The notes beneath the pieces are model-generated. The model did not search any database and had not been told where the DNA came from. It saw only the letters and a program-made list of their open reading frames with translations. The position numbers and the translations under genes are program-made. From Campylobacter peloridis LMG 23910 (GTDB lineage: Bacteria; Campylobacterota; Campylobacteria; Campylobacterales; Campylobacteraceae), in the NCBI RefSeq assembly GCF_000816785.1, contig NZ_CP007766.1:1-64000 (forward strand): a DNA stretch of 64,000 bases. Direction: 5' to 3'. Of this stretch, positions 20,780-31,838 are shown piece after piece. The stretch's first letter is position 1. Every line of letters starts with the position of its first letter.

Positions 20780-21678
20780 GATAAATTTTCTAAGAATTCA
20801 TCTTTAATATTTTTTTGAGATTGTATCAAAAAGTTTTTATTTTTATATTTAAATTCTAGGCTAAAAGAGTGTAAAAGCAGTCTTTTAGCACCTGTAGTTT
20901 GAATTCTTTCAGTTTCACTCATTTTTCCATCAAGTATTTGTTCTATTTGTATTTTTTCTAAACCATACAAAGGTTCGCCTAAAATTTTATGTTTCACATG
21001 AAACAAATGCAGTCTTATTTGGTGTTGTCTTCCTGTTAAAGGCTTTGCTAAAACCAAACTAGCATTTAAATTTTCAAAAAATTCTAAACTTTGAAAATCT
21101 GTTATAGCTTTTTTTCCATTTTTACAAATACACATTCTAGTTTTAACATTATCATAATCTTTAGCTAAATCCATGCTTTCATCTACTCTAAATTGTGCTT
21201 TGGTTTTTCCTTCTACTAAAGCAAGATAGCTTTTTTGAACCAATCTTTTTTCAAACATGGTTTTTAACTCAATTTGTGCAAATTTATGTTTTGCAACAAG
21301 TATAAGCCCACTTGTTTCTTTATCTAGCCTATGAGCCACACAAGCTTTTTCACCCCATAAATGCCAAATTTCATCACAAAGGCTATAAGTGCAATTTCTT
21401 CCATTTGGGTGGCTTAATACCCCACTTGGCTTTTCTATCACTGCAAAATCTTCATTTTCATAGACTATTTCTATGCCCTTTGGCTCATTTTGATAAACAA
21501 TTAATTCTACCAATCCATCTAAAAATTGATTTTTTTCTTCTACTAAATTTCCATTGCAAAAAAGGCGTTTTTTGTCGATAAGTTTTTGTGCTTGACTTAT
21601 GGAAATTTTTAATTCATCCATAAGTAGTTTAAAGGCCTTTTTTCCATTATTTGATAGTTTTATTTTTATATAAGGCAA
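20776..21678 (-). CDS. RluA-family rRNA/tRNA pseudouridine synthase
   Basis: Isomerises uridine in structured RNA. An S4 domain (DELKISISQAQKLIDKKRL) precedes the catalytic domain with the active-site Asp in AHRLDKETSGLILVAK and the TGRQHQIRLHLFHVKHKILG motif of the RluA/RluD class. The preferred start is a TTG at 21678 with AGGA seven bases upstream, giving 300 residues; longer readings up to 21957 would run antisense through purB. It is divergent from purB, as Cj0022c is in C. jejuni. Target position unknown. Confidence 0.9.
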   Translation of the reverse strand: MPYIKIKLSNNGKKAFKLLMDELKISISQAQKLIDKKRLFCNGNLVEEKNQFLDGLVELIVYQNEPKGIEIVYENEDFAVIEKPSGVLSHPNGRNCTYSLCDEIWHLWGEKACVAHRLDKETSGLILVAKHKFAQIELKTMFEKRLVQKSYLALVEGKTKAQFRVDESMDLAKDYDNVKTRMCICKNGKKAITDFQSLEFFENLNASLVLAKPLTGRQHQIRLHLFHVKHKILGEPLYGLEKIQIEQILDGKMSETERIQTTGAKRLLLHSFSLEFKYKNKNFLIQSQKNIKDEFLENLS

Positions 21679-21757
21679 GTTTAATCCTAGTATAAATAAT
21701 TTTCGATAAAATAAACATTTTTTTAAATAATTATTATATCTAAAAAAGGTTTTGAAA

Positions 21758-23086
21758 ATGGTTGAAAGATATAGCAGGGAAATCATGGCTAAAAAATGGG
21801 ACATGCAAGCAAAATACGATGCATGGCTTAAAGTAGAATTAGCTGCTGTAAAAGCGTGGAATAAACTAGGTCTTATTAAAGATGATGATTGTGAAAAAAT
21901 CATTAAAAATGCTAAATTTGATATAGCAAGGATTGATGAGATAGAAAAAACCACCAAACATGATGTAATAGCCTTTTTAACAAGTGTGAGTGAAAGTTTA
22001 GGCGAAGAAAGTCGTTTTGTGCATTATGCAATGACGAGTTCAGATTGTATAGATACTGCTGTTGCTTTACAGATTAAAGATAGTTTAGAATTAATCTTGC
22101 AAGATTTAGATCAAGTATTAGCAGCGATTAAAACAAGAGCGTATGAGCACAAAAATACTTTAATGGTAGGAAGAAGTCATGGAATTCATGGAGAACCTAT
22201 AACCTTTGGTTTGGTTTTGGCTATTTGGTATGATTCATTAATCCATGCAAAAGATTTAATCCTTCATGCAAAAGAAGTTATTAGCTATGGAAAAATCAGC
22301 GGTGCTATGGGAAATTTTGCTCATGCTCCGCTTGAATTTGAAGAAGAAGTTTGTAAAAATTTAGGCCTTAAACCTGCTCCAGTTTCAAACCAAGTAATAC
22401 AAAGAGATCGTTACGCACAAGTTATTTCAGCTTTAGCGATTTTAGCTTCAAGTTGTGAGCAAATTGCAGTTGCTATCCGCCATTTTCAAAGAACAGAAGT
22501 GTATGAAGCTGAAGAGTATTTTTCTCAAGGACAAAAAGGGAGTTCTGCTATGCCACATAAGAGAAACCCTGTTTTGAGTGAAAATATTACTGGCCTTTGT
22601 AGAGTGATAAGAGCTTATGTAAATCCTGCTTTAGAAAATGTAGCCTTATGGCATGAAAGAGATATATCACATTCTAGTGTAGAAAGATTTATTTTGCCTG
22701 ATGCGTTTGTTACGACTGATTTTATGCTCTCAAGATTATGCGGGGTGATAGAAAAACTTTTGGTGTATCCAGAAAATATGATGAAAAATTTAAATTTAAC
22801 CGGTGGGCTTGTGTTTTCTCAAAGAGTATTGCTTGAACTTCCATTTAAAGGTATAAGCAGAGAAGAAGCTTATAAAATTGTTCAAAGAAATGCTATGAAA
22901 GTTTGGGCTGATTTGCAAAATGGTAAGCCCGCTTTAAATGAAAAAGGCGAGAGCTTATTTTTACTAGCTTTATTAGCTGATGAGGATTTGAAAAAGTCTT
23001 TGAGTGAGACAGATATTAGAAATTGTTTTGATTATAATTATTACACTAAAAATGTAGATAAAATTTTTGAAAGAACATTTAAGTAA
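21758..23086 (+). CDS. purB: Adenylosuccinate lyase
   Basis: Acts twice in purine synthesis, releasing fumarate from SAICAR and adenylosuccinate. The fumarase/aspartase superfamily signature GSSAMPHKRNPV is present (about residues 262-273), with MTSSDCIDTA and GRSHGIHGEP as the other active-site loops. The product is 442 residues. I chose the ATG at 21758, which has an AAAAAAGG site eight bases upstream, over a TTG two codons before. It is followed 11 bases later by nrdA. Confidence 0.97.
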   Translation: MVERYSREIMAKKWDMQAKYDAWLKVELAAVKAWNKLGLIKDDDCEKIIKNAKFDIARIDEIEKTTKHDVIAFLTSVSESLGEESRFVHYAMTSSDCIDTAVALQIKDSLELILQDLDQVLAAIKTRAYEHKNTLMVGRSHGIHGEPITFGLVLAIWYDSLIHAKDLILHAKEVISYGKISGAMGNFAHAPLEFEEEVCKNLGLKPAPVSNQVIQRDRYAQVISALAILASSCEQIAVAIRHFQRTEVYEAEEYFSQGQKGSSAMPHKRNPVLSENITGLCRVIRAYVNPALENVALWHERDISHSSVERFILPDAFVTTDFMLSRLCGVIEKLLVYPENMMKNLNLTGGLVFSQRVLLELPFKGISREEAYKIVQRNAMKVWADLQNGKPALNEKGESLFLLALLADEDLKKSLSETDIRNCFDYNYYTKNVDKIFERTFK

Positions 23087-23097
23087 GAAAGGCTGAT

Positions 23098-25473
23098 ATG
23101 AAAGTATTAAAAAGAAATGGTAGAACAGAAGAATTAGATGTTTCTAAAATCAAAAAATACACCACAGATGCAGTGGCAAATTTAGAAAATGTCAGCCAAA
23201 GCGAGCTTGAAGTGGATGCAAAAATCCAATTTCGCGACGGGATTAGCACTGAAGAAATCCAACAAACTCTTATAAAAACTGCAGTAGATAAAATAGACAT
23301 TGATAGACCTAATTGGACTTTTGTTGCAGCAAGATTGTTTTTGTATGATTTATATAAAAAAGTAAGTGGTTATAGTGGCTATAAACATCTAAAAGAATAC
23401 CTTGAAAAAGGTGAAAAAGAAGGTAGGATTTTAATAGGCCTAAAAGAAAAATACGATTTAGATGATTTAGATGCTTATATAAAACCAGAGCGTGATTTGC
23501 AATTTACTTATCTTGGTATAAAAACTTTATATGATAGATATTTGATTAAAGATTCTAAGGGTATACCTATAGAATTGCCACAGCAAATGTTTATGGCTAT
23601 AGCGATGTTTTTGGCGCAAAATGAGCTAGATTCTCAAACTTGGGCTAAGAAATTTTATGATTTAATCTCAACTTTTGAAGTAATGCTTGCAACCCCAACC
23701 CTTTCAAATGCAAGAACTACAAGACACCAATTAAGCTCATGTTATATAGGAAGCACACCTGATAATATAGAAGGAATTTTTGATTCTTATCAAGAAATGG
23801 CACTTTTATCTAAATTTGGTGGTGGTATAGGCTGGGACTGGTCTAAGGTGCGTGCAATGGGTGGAAGCATAGATGGGCATAAAAATGCAGCAGGTGGGAT
23901 TATACCATTTTTAAAAATCACTAACGATATAGCAGTAGCTGTTGATCAACTAGGAACTAGAAAAGGGGCGATTGCTGTTTATATCGAACCTTGGCATATG
24001 GATGTAAATGATTTTTTAGATTTGCGTAAAAATTCAGGTGAAGAAAGAAGAAGAGCGCATGAGCTTTTTCCTGCTTTGTGGATTAATGATTTGTTTATGA
24101 AAAGGGTGAGAGCAAATGATAAATGGACGCTTTTTGATCCTGCAGATACTGAAATTTTGTGTGATTTATATGGTGAGGAATTTGAAAAAAAATACGAAGA
24201 ATTTGAAAAAGATGAAAGCATAGCCAAAGAAATTGTTGATGCAAAAGAGCTATGGAAAAAGATATTGCTTTCTTATTTTGAAACAGGTATGCCATTTTTA
24301 TGCTTTAAAGATAGCGCTAATAAAGCCAATCCAAATTCACATGTAGGAATTATAAGAAGTTCGAATTTATGTACAGAAATTTTTCAAAATACAGATCCAA
24401 ATTATTATCAAATCAAAATTGTATTTGATGATAAAACAGAGCTTCATTTAGATGAAAATGAAGAACTCACCATAGATGGAGGCTACAAAAAGCCTGCTAA
24501 AAAGGTTTCTACCTTAGATAGCATTAATGGTAAAAAAGTTTATATAGTAGAAAAATATAAAATAGAAGGAAAAACTGCTGTTTGTAACCTAGCAAGTATA
24601 AATTTAAGCAAAATTAACACTAAAGAAGATATTCAAAGAGTGGTTCCAACGGCTATTAGAATGCTTGATAATGTAATTGATTTGAATTTTTATCCTCATG
24701 TGAAAGTTAAAAATACCAATCTAAAATCGCGTGCTATAGGACTTGGTGTAATGGGCGAAGCGCAAATGCTGGCTGAAGCCCAAATTTATTGGGGTTCTAA
24801 TGAGCATTTTGAAAAAATTGATCATATTATGGAAATGATTAGCTATGAAGCGATTTTAGCTAGTTCAAATTTAGCTTTAGAAAAAGGAAGTTATCCTGAT
24901 TTTGAAGGTTCAAATTGGAGTAAAGGTATAGTGCCAATTGATGTAGCAAATGAAAATGCCAAAAAACTTACCGCAAGTGAAGGTTTATTTGATCAAAGTG
25001 AGTGTGATTGGGAAAAATTAAGAGAAAAACTTAAAAGAGATGGTATAAGAAATGGTTATTTAATGGCTATAGCACCAACTTCTTCTATTTCTATTTTAGT
25101 GGGAACTACTCAAACGATTGAGCCTGTGTATAAGAGAAAATGGTTTGAGCAAAACTTAAGCGGTATGATACCAACTGTGGTGCCAAATTTAAGCGCTAAT
25201 ACTTGGCAGTATTATACCCCTGCTTATGAGCTTGATCAAAAAATCTTAGTAAAAGCAGCTGCTATTCGTGGTAAATGGATAGATCAAGGTCAGTCTTTAA
25301 ATATCTTTGTTTCTTTAGATAAAGCAAGCGGGGGGTATTTGAATGAAATTTATCAACTTGCTTGGGAATTAGGGGTTAAATCAACTTATTATTTAAGAAG
25401 CGAAAGTCCTGATAGTGAAAAAGTTAATGATAATATAGTTGATAGAAGTATAGAATGTGAAGGTTGTCAATAA
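23098..25473 (+). CDS. nrdA: Class Ia ribonucleotide reductase alpha subunit
   Basis: Reduces ribonucleoside diphosphates to deoxy forms under aerobic conditions, with a radical-generating NrdB partner that is not in this window. An N-terminal ATP cone (MKVLKRNGRTEELDVSKIKK) gives allosteric control. Active-site cysteines are in QLSSCYIGS and RSSNLCTEI, with MAIAPTSSIS further on, and the C-terminal redox pair is CEGC in the final IECEGCQ. Length 791. The separation from nrdB is usual in Campylobacter. The anaerobic enzyme NrdD is encoded at 46-48 kb. Confidence 0.97.
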   Translation: MKVLKRNGRTEELDVSKIKKYTTDAVANLENVSQSELEVDAKIQFRDGISTEEIQQTLIKTAVDKIDIDRPNWTFVAARLFLYDLYKKVSGYSGYKHLKEYLEKGEKEGRILIGLKEKYDLDDLDAYIKPERDLQFTYLGIKTLYDRYLIKDSKGIPIELPQQMFMAIAMFLAQNELDSQTWAKKFYDLISTFEVMLATPTLSNARTTRHQLSSCYIGSTPDNIEGIFDSYQEMALLSKFGGGIGWDWSKVRAMGGSIDGHKNAAGGIIPFLKITNDIAVAVDQLGTRKGAIAVYIEPWHMDVNDFLDLRKNSGEERRRAHELFPALWINDLFMKRVRANDKWTLFDPADTEILCDLYGEEFEKKYEEFEKDESIAKEIVDAKELWKKILLSYFETGMPFLCFKDSANKANPNSHVGIIRSSNLCTEIFQNTDPNYYQIKIVFDDKTELHLDENEELTIDGGYKKPAKKVSTLDSINGKKVYIVEKYKIEGKTAVCNLASINLSKINTKEDIQRVVPTAIRMLDNVIDLNFYPHVKVKNTNLKSRAIGLGVMGEAQMLAEAQIYWGSNEHFEKIDHIMEMISYEAILASSNLALEKGSYPDFEGSNWSKGIVPIDVANENAKKLTASEGLFDQSECDWEKLREKLKRDGIRNGYLMAIAPTSSISILVGTTQTIEPVYKRKWFEQNLSGMIPTVVPNLSANTWQYYTPAYELDQKILVKAAAIRGKWIDQGQSLNIFVSLDKASGGYLNEIYQLAWELGVKSTYYLRSESPDSEKVNDNIVDRSIECEGCQ

Positions 25474-25488
25474 AAATGGAGAAACAAA

Positions 25489-27474
25489 ATGTATACAAAA
25501 AAATCATTACCGGAGCTTACGCTTAGAGGTATAATTTTAGGAAGTATTTTAACGATTATATTTACTGCCTCAAATGTTTATTTGGGGCTTAAAGTTGGTC
25601 TTACTTTTTCTACTTCTATTCCTGCTGTTGTGATTGCAATGGCAGTTTTAAAAATTTTTAAAGATTCTAATATTTTAGAAAATAATATGGTGCAAACTCA
25701 AGTTTCAGCAGCGGGGACATTATCAGCTGTGATTTTTGTTATACCAGGTCTTTTTATATGTGGGTATTGGTTTGAATTTCCGCTTTGGCTTACTTTTATG
25801 CTTTGTCTTTGTGGAGGTGGATTAGGCGTGCTTTTTACTATACCTTTGCGAAGAGCCATGGTAGTAGAGAGCAAATTAGCTTATCCTGAAGGAAGGGCAG
25901 CTGCTGAAATCTTAAAAGTTGCTAATAAAGATCAAGCAGATAAAAAAGGCAAAGTAGGTTTAAAAGAAATTACTCTTGGTGTTGTATTGGCTTCTGTAAT
26001 TAGCCTTTTTTCAAGTGGTTTTAAGCTTCTTTCAAGTGGAAGTAGTTTTGCTTTTATGTGGCAAAAAATGACTTTTGGTTTTTCTATGGGATATTCAGTA
26101 GCACTTTTGGGTGCTGGATACTTAGTAGGTATAGCTGGAGGTGTTGCATTGCTTGTGGGTATGGTGCTTGCGTGGATGGTTTTTGTGCCGTATTTTTCTG
26201 CTAAAGAGAGTTTTGATGCGAGTTTGAGTGCATTAGATATTGCTAATCAAATTTGGGCTCAAAAAGTGCGTTTAATAGGCACAGGAGCTATTGCTATAGC
26301 AGCTTTATGGACTTTGATAGAACTTGCTAAGCCTGTATATGATGGTATGAAAAATATGCTTAAAAAAACTTCTCTTCATATTTCACAAGATCCAAAAGAT
26401 ACTGATTTATCATTAAAAGCAATGATAGCTTTATTTGCGTTAATGAGTATAGGTTTATTTATATCCTTTTATGCTTTTGTAGCTGATTCAAATTTAGCAA
26501 GTGGCTATCAAATTCTTTTTGCTTTTGTAGGAACTTTAGTAGCAATTTTCATAGGCTTTTTTGTGGCTTCTGCTTGTGGATATATGGCAGGTTTGGTGGG
26601 CTCATCATCTTCGCCTATTTCTGGTATAGGACTTATTGGGATTATGATTTCTTCTTTGATTATTTTGCTTTTGGGTTATCAAGTAGATTTATTTAGCGAT
26701 CCTTTGATGTCTAAATTTGCTATTGCTTTTGCTATATTTACTACTAGTGTTATTTTGGCAACTGCTGCTATTTCTAATGATAATTTACAAGATTTAAAAA
26801 CAGGCTATTTAGTAGGTGCAACTCCTTGGAAACAACAAGTTTCTTTGATTATAGGTTGTGTATTTGGAGCTTTGGCTATCGCTCCTGTTTTAAATTTATT
26901 ATACCAAGCTTATGGTTTTGTGGGTGCAATGCCAAGAGAGGGAATGGATGAGGCAAATGCACTCGCTGCTCCACAAGCAAATTTAATGAGTACTATTGCT
27001 CAAGGTATTTTCAATGCTAATATTGATTGGAGCTATATTATAGCGGGTGCTTTTGTGGGCGTTGGTATAATCATAGTTGATCGTTTATTAAGAAAGAAAA
27101 ACATGTCTTTACCACCTTTAGCTGTGGGTATAGGTATATATTTGCCACCTGCTGTAAATATGCCTTTGTTTATAGGAGGATTACTAGCGTATTTAATTAA
27201 AAGGCGTTTGGAGCAAAGATATGCTAAAAATGCTCATAAAAAAGAACTCATTAGTGAGCATGAACAAAAAGGAACCTTGTTTGCTTCTGGCTTGATAGTG
27301 GGTGAAAGTATATTTGGAGTATTAATAGCTGGTTTAACCGTGCTTTCTATTAGTAGAGGTGGGGCTGAAGATCCACTTGCTATTGCAACTTCATTTAAAG
27401 ATGATGGATCTATTGGTTTTGTGGTGTTTATAATTATCATGTTAATTTTTGCAAGACGAGTATTAAAAAAATGA
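25489..27474 (+). CDS. OPT-family oligopeptide transporter
   Basis: Inner-membrane transporter of 661 residues with about 14-16 hydrophobic segments. The N-terminus [20 protein letters not shown] followed by [13 protein letters not shown] is the well-known start of the bacterial OPT family, and the [12 protein letters not shown] loop is also typical. Members carry di- and oligopeptides or metal chelates; the cargo cannot be told. A soluble loop of about 45 residues follows the helix near 285. The last bases overlap uppP as ATGA, implying a two-gene operon, the same as Cj0204-Cj0205. Confidence 0.93.
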   Translation: MYTKKSLPELTLRGIILGSILTIIFTASNVYLGLKVGLTFSTSIPAVVIAMAVLKIFKDSNILENNMVQTQVSAAGTLSAVIFVIPGLFICGYWFEFPLWLTFMLCLCGGGLGVLFTIPLRRAMVVESKLAYPEGRAAAEILKVANKDQADKKGKVGLKEITLGVVLASVISLFSSGFKLLSSGSSFAFMWQKMTFGFSMGYSVALLGAGYLVGIAGGVALLVGMVLAWMVFVPYFSAKESFDASLSALDIANQIWAQKVRLIGTGAIAIAALWTLIELAKPVYDGMKNMLKKTSLHISQDPKDTDLSLKAMIALFALMSIGLFISFYAFVADSNLASGYQILFAFVGTLVAIFIGFFVASACGYMAGLVGSSSSPISGIGLIGIMISSLIILLLGYQVDLFSDPLMSKFAIAFAIFTTSVILATAAISNDNLQDLKTGYLVGATPWKQQVSLIIGCVFGALAIAPVLNLLYQAYGFVGAMPREGMDEANALAAPQANLMSTIAQGIFNANIDWSYIIAGAFVGVGIIIVDRLLRKKNMSLPPLAVGIGIYLPPAVNMPLFIGGLLAYLIKRRLEQRYAKNAHKKELISEHEQKGTLFASGLIVGESIFGVLIAGLTVLSISRGGAEDPLAIATSFKDDGSIGFVVFIIIMLIFARRVLKK

Positions 27475-28277
27475 ATTTAGAATATTATTATGCTTTGATT
27501 TTAGGAATCATTGAAGGTTTAACAGAATTTTTACCTGTTTCATCAACTGGGCATATGATCTTGGGTGCTGAAATTTTGGGTTTAAATATAGATGATTTTT
27601 GGAGAAGTTTTTTCATTATCATTCAACTTGGTTCTATACTTGCGGTGATTATTATTTTTAAAGATAAACTCACTCAAAAACTTGATATTTGGCTAAAACT
27701 TGCTGTGGGCTTTTTGCCTGCAGGCGGGGTAGGCTTTATAGCATATAAATTTTTAAAAGAAATATTTAATGGCTATACCGTGGCTACTATGTTAATAATT
27801 GGTGGAATTGTTTTTATCATCATAGAGCTTAAACATAGAAAAAAAGATTATGCTATACATTCTTTGGATGAGGTAAGTTATAAACAAGCTTTTTTAATAG
27901 GCTTAACTCAAGCACTTGCTATTATACCTGGAACTTCAAGAAGCGGAGCAAGTATCATAGGTGGATTATTGCTTGGGCTTGATCGTAAGGTAGCTTCTGA
28001 ATTTTCATTTTTACTTGCAATTCCTACTATGATTATCGCAACAGCTTATAGTATTTATAAAGAACCACAAGTTTTAAGCAATATGAATAATTTTATACCT
28101 TTGATTATAGGTTTCATAACAGCTTTTGTAGTAGCTTTTGTAGTAATCAAAATATTTTTAAAACTTATTAGTAAGATAAATTTCATACCTTTTGGAATTT
28201 ATAGGATAATTTTAGGTTTTGTATTTTTGTATCTTTTTATGAGTGGTGCATTAGATATATCAAGAACAGGTGTTTAA
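27471..28277 (+). CDS. uppP: Undecaprenyl-diphosphatase UppP (BacA)
   Basis: Dephosphorylates undecaprenyl pyrophosphate at the membrane to recycle the lipid carrier for peptidoglycan and glycan export. The two family motifs are clear: [20 protein letters not shown] (about residues 12-31) and [20 protein letters not shown] (about 158-177). The 268 residues form about eight helices. It overlaps the OPT gene by four bases, and no own promoter is visible. Confidence 0.97.
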   Translation: MNLEYYYALILGIIEGLTEFLPVSSTGHMILGAEILGLNIDDFWRSFFIIIQLGSILAVIIIFKDKLTQKLDIWLKLAVGFLPAGGVGFIAYKFLKEIFNGYTVATMLIIGGIVFIIIELKHRKKDYAIHSLDEVSYKQAFLIGLTQALAIIPGTSRSGASIIGGLLLGLDRKVASEFSFLLAIPTMIIATAYSIYKEPQVLSNMNNFIPLIIGFITAFVVAFVVIKIFLKLISKINFIPFGIYRIILGFVFLYLFMSGALDISRTGV

Positions 28278-28383
28278 AATATAAAAATATTCTTTATTTA
28301 AAAAAAGTTTAAGTTTTCATAGCTAAAATTAGTCTTTATATTTTAATTTAAGCTCACAAGGTTAGTGAGTGCTAAGGGTAGAA

Positions 28384-30195
28384 ATGACAAAAGATATAAT
28401 CGCATATGCAAATAATGAAACTTTAGTAGATACTCAAAGTTTTAACAATGATACAAATTTAACTCCGATTTATTTTGATAATTCCAAACAAAGTTTAGAA
28501 GTTATTCGTCATTCTTGTGCGCATTTAATGGCTCAAGCAATTAAAAGTTTATATCCAGAGGCTAAATTTTTTGTAGGGCCTGTGATAGAAGATGGATTTT
28601 ACTACGATTTTAGGGTTGATAGTAAGATTTCAGAAGAAGATTTAAATAAAATCGAAAAGAAAATGAAGGAACTAGCACAAGCAAAATTAGACATCACAAA
28701 ATACGAGCTCTCAAAGGCTGAAGTTAAAGAAAAATTTGCTAGTGATGATTTAAAACAAGAGGTTTTGCTAAGAATTCCTGATGGAAAAGTAAGTATTTAT
28801 AAGCAAGGTGAATTTGAAGATTTATGCCGTGGGCCTCATGTGCCAAATACTGGATATTTAAGATTTTTTAAACTTACCCGTGTAGCTGGAGCGTATTTGG
28901 GTGGTGATGAAAAAAGAGAAATGCTTACAAGAATTTATGGGACTGCATTTGCTGATAAAGAAAGTTTAAATGAATACTTAAAAATCATTGAAGAGGCTAA
29001 AAAAAGAGATCATAGAAAGCTTGGTAATGAAATGAAGCTTTTTGCCTTTGATGATGAAATAGGTGGTGGGCTTCCTATATGGCTTAGTAATGGTGCAAAA
29101 TTAAGAAGCAAATTAGAGCATTTGTTATATAAAGCACATAGATTAAGAGGCTATGAGCCTGTGCGCGGACCTGAACTTTTAAAAGCTGATGCATGGAAAA
29201 TTAGTGGGCATTATGCAAACTATAAAGAAAATATGTATTTTACGCAAATTGATGAGCAAGAATACGGCATTAAGCCGATGAATTGTGTAGGGCATATTAA
29301 AATTTATCAAAGTGATGTTAGAAGTTATCGTGACTTACCTTTGAAGTTTTTTGAATACGGCGTAGTGCACCGCCATGAAAAAAGCGGAGTTTTGCACGGG
29401 CTTTTTAGGGTAAGAGAATTTACTCAAGATGATGCACATATTTTTTGTATGCCAAGTCAGATAAAAGAACAAGTTTTAGAAATTTTAAGCTTTGTTGATA
29501 CTTTAATGAAGGCTTTTGAGTTTGATTATGAAATGGAAATTTCAACACGCCCAGCAAAAGCAATAGGCGATGATGAAATTTGGGATATAGCTACAAAGGC
29601 TTTGAAAGAAGCTTTAGATGAACAAGGTTTAAAATACGGCATTGATGAAGGTGGTGGAGCTTTTTATGGCCCAAAAATTGATATAAAAATCACTGATGCG
29701 TTAAAAAGAAAATGGCAGTGTGGGACTATACAAGTAGATTTTAACTTACCAAGTCGTTTTAAACTTGAATACACAGATACAGATAATGAGAAAAAACAAC
29801 CTGTAATGCTTCACCGTGCTATTTTAGGCTCTTTTGAAAGATTTATAGGAATTTTAGTAGAGCATTGTGCGGGTGAATTGCCATTTTTCATAGCACCAAC
29901 TCAAGTAGCCATAGTGCCAATTTCGCAAAATCACCACGAGTATGCAAAAGAAATAGCAAGAAAACTTTTAGAGCTTGGCATTGATAGTGAAGTGTATAAT
30001 AAAAATGAAAGCTTAAATAAAAAAATCCGCACCGCTGAAAAAGCACATGTACCTATGATACTTGTGCTAGGCGATGAAGAAGTGGCAAATCAAAGTGTGG
30101 CATTAAGAGATAGAAGAGCAAAAGAACAAAAAACAATGACATTAGATGAATTTATAACCCTAACAAAGGAGAAATTAAGTGAGGTATGCTTTTGA
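28384..30195 (+). CDS. thrS: Threonyl-tRNA synthetase
   Basis: Charges tRNA-Thr. After a short TGS-like N-terminus come the editing domain with [12 protein letters not shown] and SAD-type Cys/His residues, and the class II core with motif 2 [13 protein letters not shown] and motif 3 [14 protein letters not shown], with zinc ligands such as C in MNCVGH. The C-terminal anticodon-binding domain ends the 603-residue protein. The ATG at 28384 has AAGGG upstream; a GTG at 28369 has no site. The 106-base leader contains a short CTCAC/GTGAG stem (28353-28369) with no obvious T-box. Confidence 0.97.
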   Translation: MTKDIIAYANNETLVDTQSFNNDTNLTPIYFDNSKQSLEVIRHSCAHLMAQAIKSLYPEAKFFVGPVIEDGFYYDFRVDSKISEEDLNKIEKKMKELAQAKLDITKYELSKAEVKEKFASDDLKQEVLLRIPDGKVSIYKQGEFEDLCRGPHVPNTGYLRFFKLTRVAGAYLGGDEKREMLTRIYGTAFADKESLNEYLKIIEEAKKRDHRKLGNEMKLFAFDDEIGGGLPIWLSNGAKLRSKLEHLLYKAHRLRGYEPVRGPELLKADAWKISGHYANYKENMYFTQIDEQEYGIKPMNCVGHIKIYQSDVRSYRDLPLKFFEYGVVHRHEKSGVLHGLFRVREFTQDDAHIFCMPSQIKEQVLEILSFVDTLMKAFEFDYEMEISTRPAKAIGDDEIWDIATKALKEALDEQGLKYGIDEGGGAFYGPKIDIKITDALKRKWQCGTIQVDFNLPSRFKLEYTDTDNEKKQPVMLHRAILGSFERFIGILVEHCAGELPFFIAPTQVAIVPISQNHHEYAKEIARKLLELGIDSEVYNKNESLNKKIRTAEKAHVPMILVLGDEEVANQSVALRDRRAKEQKTMTLDEFITLTKEKLSEVCF

Positions 30196-30713
30196 GTAAA
30201 GAAAAAGATGTATTGCTAAATGAAGAAATTCAAGCAGATGAGATTAGATGTATAGGTGATGATGGCAAAGTTTATGGCATTATTAGTAGTGATGAAGCAC
30301 TAGATATAGCAAACAGACTAGGGCTTGATTTAGTGATGATAGCAGCTGATGCCAAACCACCAGTGTGTAAAATAATGGATTATGGAAAATTCCGTTATCA
30401 GCAAGAAAAAAAGCAAAAAGAAGCAAAGAAAAAACAAAAGGTAATTGATATAAAAGAGATTAAACTTTCTGTGAAAATCGCTCAAAATGATATTAATTAC
30501 AAAGTAAAACATGCAAGCGAGTTTTTAGAACAAGGTAAACATGTAAAATTTAGAGTGTTTTTAAAAGGTCGTGAGATGAGTTCTCCTGAAGCAGGGGTAG
30601 TTTTGCTTGAAAAAATTTGGCAAATGGTAGAAGATATAGCAGATAGAGACAAAGAGCCTTTACTCGAAGGACGCTATGTAAATATGTTAGTAACTCCTAA
30701 AAAGAAAAAATAA
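30192..30713 (+). CDS. infC: Translation initiation factor IF-3
   Basis: Binds the 30S subunit and checks the start codon and initiator tRNA. The 173-residue product has the N-domain [22 protein letters not shown], a Lys-rich linker [13 protein letters not shown] and the C-domain with [15 protein letters not shown] prefer the TTG at 30192: GAGG lies five bases before it, and it overlaps the thrS stop as TTGA. An ATG at 30186 sits one base from the same GAGG. A non-AUG start would be in line with the self-regulating rare start of infC in other bacteria. A terminator follows. Confidence 0.96.
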   Translation: MSKEKDVLLNEEIQADEIRCIGDDGKVYGIISSDEALDIANRLGLDLVMIAADAKPPVCKIMDYGKFRYQQEKKQKEAKKKQKVIDIKEIKLSVKIAQNDINYKVKHASEFLEQGKHVKFRVFLKGREMSSPEAGVVLLEKIWQMVEDIADRDKEPLLEGRYVNMLVTPKKKK

Positions 30714-30714
30714 C

Positions 30715-30743
30715 TACAAGCCTTTTTTAAGGCTTGTATTTTT
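30715..30743 (+). terminator. Rho-independent terminator after infC
   Basis: TACAAGCC (30715-30722) pairs with GGCTTGTA (30731-30738), followed by a T run. It closes the thrS-infC transcript. Confidence 0.85.
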
Positions 30744-30749
30744 GAATTT

Positions 30750-31838
30750 ATGTTAGAAAATCCGCAATTTTTAAAAGAACAAATCATAACTTATCTTGGC
30801 AATAAAAGATCCTTGTTAGAGTTTTTAAATCAAGGTTTTAAATTCGCACAAAATGAGCTTAAAAAAGATAAATTTAGTTTTTGTGATGTATTTAGTGGAT
30901 CTGGGGTAGTTTCGCGTTTTGTGAGGCCTTATGCGAGTTTTATCATGGCAAATGATTTGGAGGATTATTCTAAAATCATTAATGAGTGTTATTTGAGCAA
31001 TCAAAATGCAAAATTTTTACGAGAATTACAAAAACATTATGCTTTTTTAATTTCTGATTTAAAACTTAAAAAAGGCTTTATAAGCAAGCTTTATGCTCCA
31101 AGTGATGATGAGTGTATCCAAAAAGATGAAAGAGTTTTTTATACGCTTAAAAATGCGATGTATTTAGATTCTATGCGAGAAAAAATTTCAAGCTTGCCAA
31201 AAGAAATTCAAAAATATTTCATCGCACCGCTTATCTATGAAGCAAGCGTGCATGCAAACACAAGTGGGGTTTTTAAAGGTTTTTATAAAGATAAAAATGG
31301 AGTGGGAAAATTTGGAGGAAATGGAGCAAATGCACTAAGCCGTATAAAAGGCGATATAGCTTTAAAAATGCCTGTTTTTTCAAATTTTACTTGTAAATAT
31401 GAGGTTTTTCAAAAAGATGCAAATATTTTAGCCAAAGAGCTTGATAATTTTGATGTGGCATATTTAGATCCTCCTTATAATCAGCACCCTTATGGGTCAA
31501 ATTATTTTATGTTAAATTTAATTGCTAATTATAAAAAGCCAAAGGAAATTTCAAAGGTTTCTGGCATACCAAAAGACTGGAACCGCAGTGCTTTTAACAA
31601 AGAAAAAAAAGCTGAAGATGCTTTGTTTGATTTAATAAATGATTTAAAAGCTAAGATTGTATTGCTTTCTTATAATTGTGAAGGTTTTGTAAAAAAAGAA
31701 AATTTCACAAAAAGACTTCAAAGTCTTGGAAAATGCTTTGTGCTTGAGCAAAAATACAATGCCTTTAGAGCTAGTAGAAACCTTTCTAAACGCTCCATGC
31801 ATATACAAGAGCAACTCTATGTATTAAAAAAACACTAA
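30750..31838 (+). CDS. D12-class adenine-specific DNA methyltransferase
   Basis: Probably methylates N6 of adenine in a specific DNA sequence. It has the SAM motif DVFSGSGVVSRFV (about residues 43-55), the FxGxG signature of Dam/D12 enzymes, and the catalytic DPPY in AYLDPPYNQHPYGSNY (about 235-250). ITYLGNKRSLLEFL at the start is the usual N-terminal SAM-side motif. No restriction gene is adjacent, so it is likely an orphan methylase, like Cj0208, which also follows infC. Target sequence unknown. The ribosome site is weak, and the stop overlaps the convergent WYL gene by four bases. Confidence 0.9.
   Translation: MLENPQFLKEQIITYLGNKRSLLEFLNQGFKFAQNELKKDKFSFCDVFSGSGVVSRFVRPYASFIMANDLEDYSKIINECYLSNQNAKFLRELQKHYAFLISDLKLKKGFISKLYAPSDDECIQKDERVFYTLKNAMYLDSMREKISSLPKEIQKYFIAPLIYEASVHANTSGVFKGFYKDKNGVGKFGGNGANALSRIKGDIALKMPVFSNFTCKYEVFQKDANILAKELDNFDVAYLDPPYNQHPYGSNYFMLNLIANYKKPKEISKVSGIPKDWNRSAFNKEKKAEDALFDLINDLKAKIVLLSYNCEGFVKKENFTKRLQSLGKCFVLEQKYNAFRASRNLSKRSMHIQEQLYVLKKH

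Noticed and set aside
20776-21957. Long N-terminal extension of the RluA-like gene
   Set aside because: The extra 93 codons run opposite purB and its promoter; the TTG at 21678 with an AGGA site gives a normal-length enzyme.
28278-28383. T-box or threonine attenuator before thrS
   Set aside because: No T-box consensus and no run of Thr codons; only a 5-bp stem is present.
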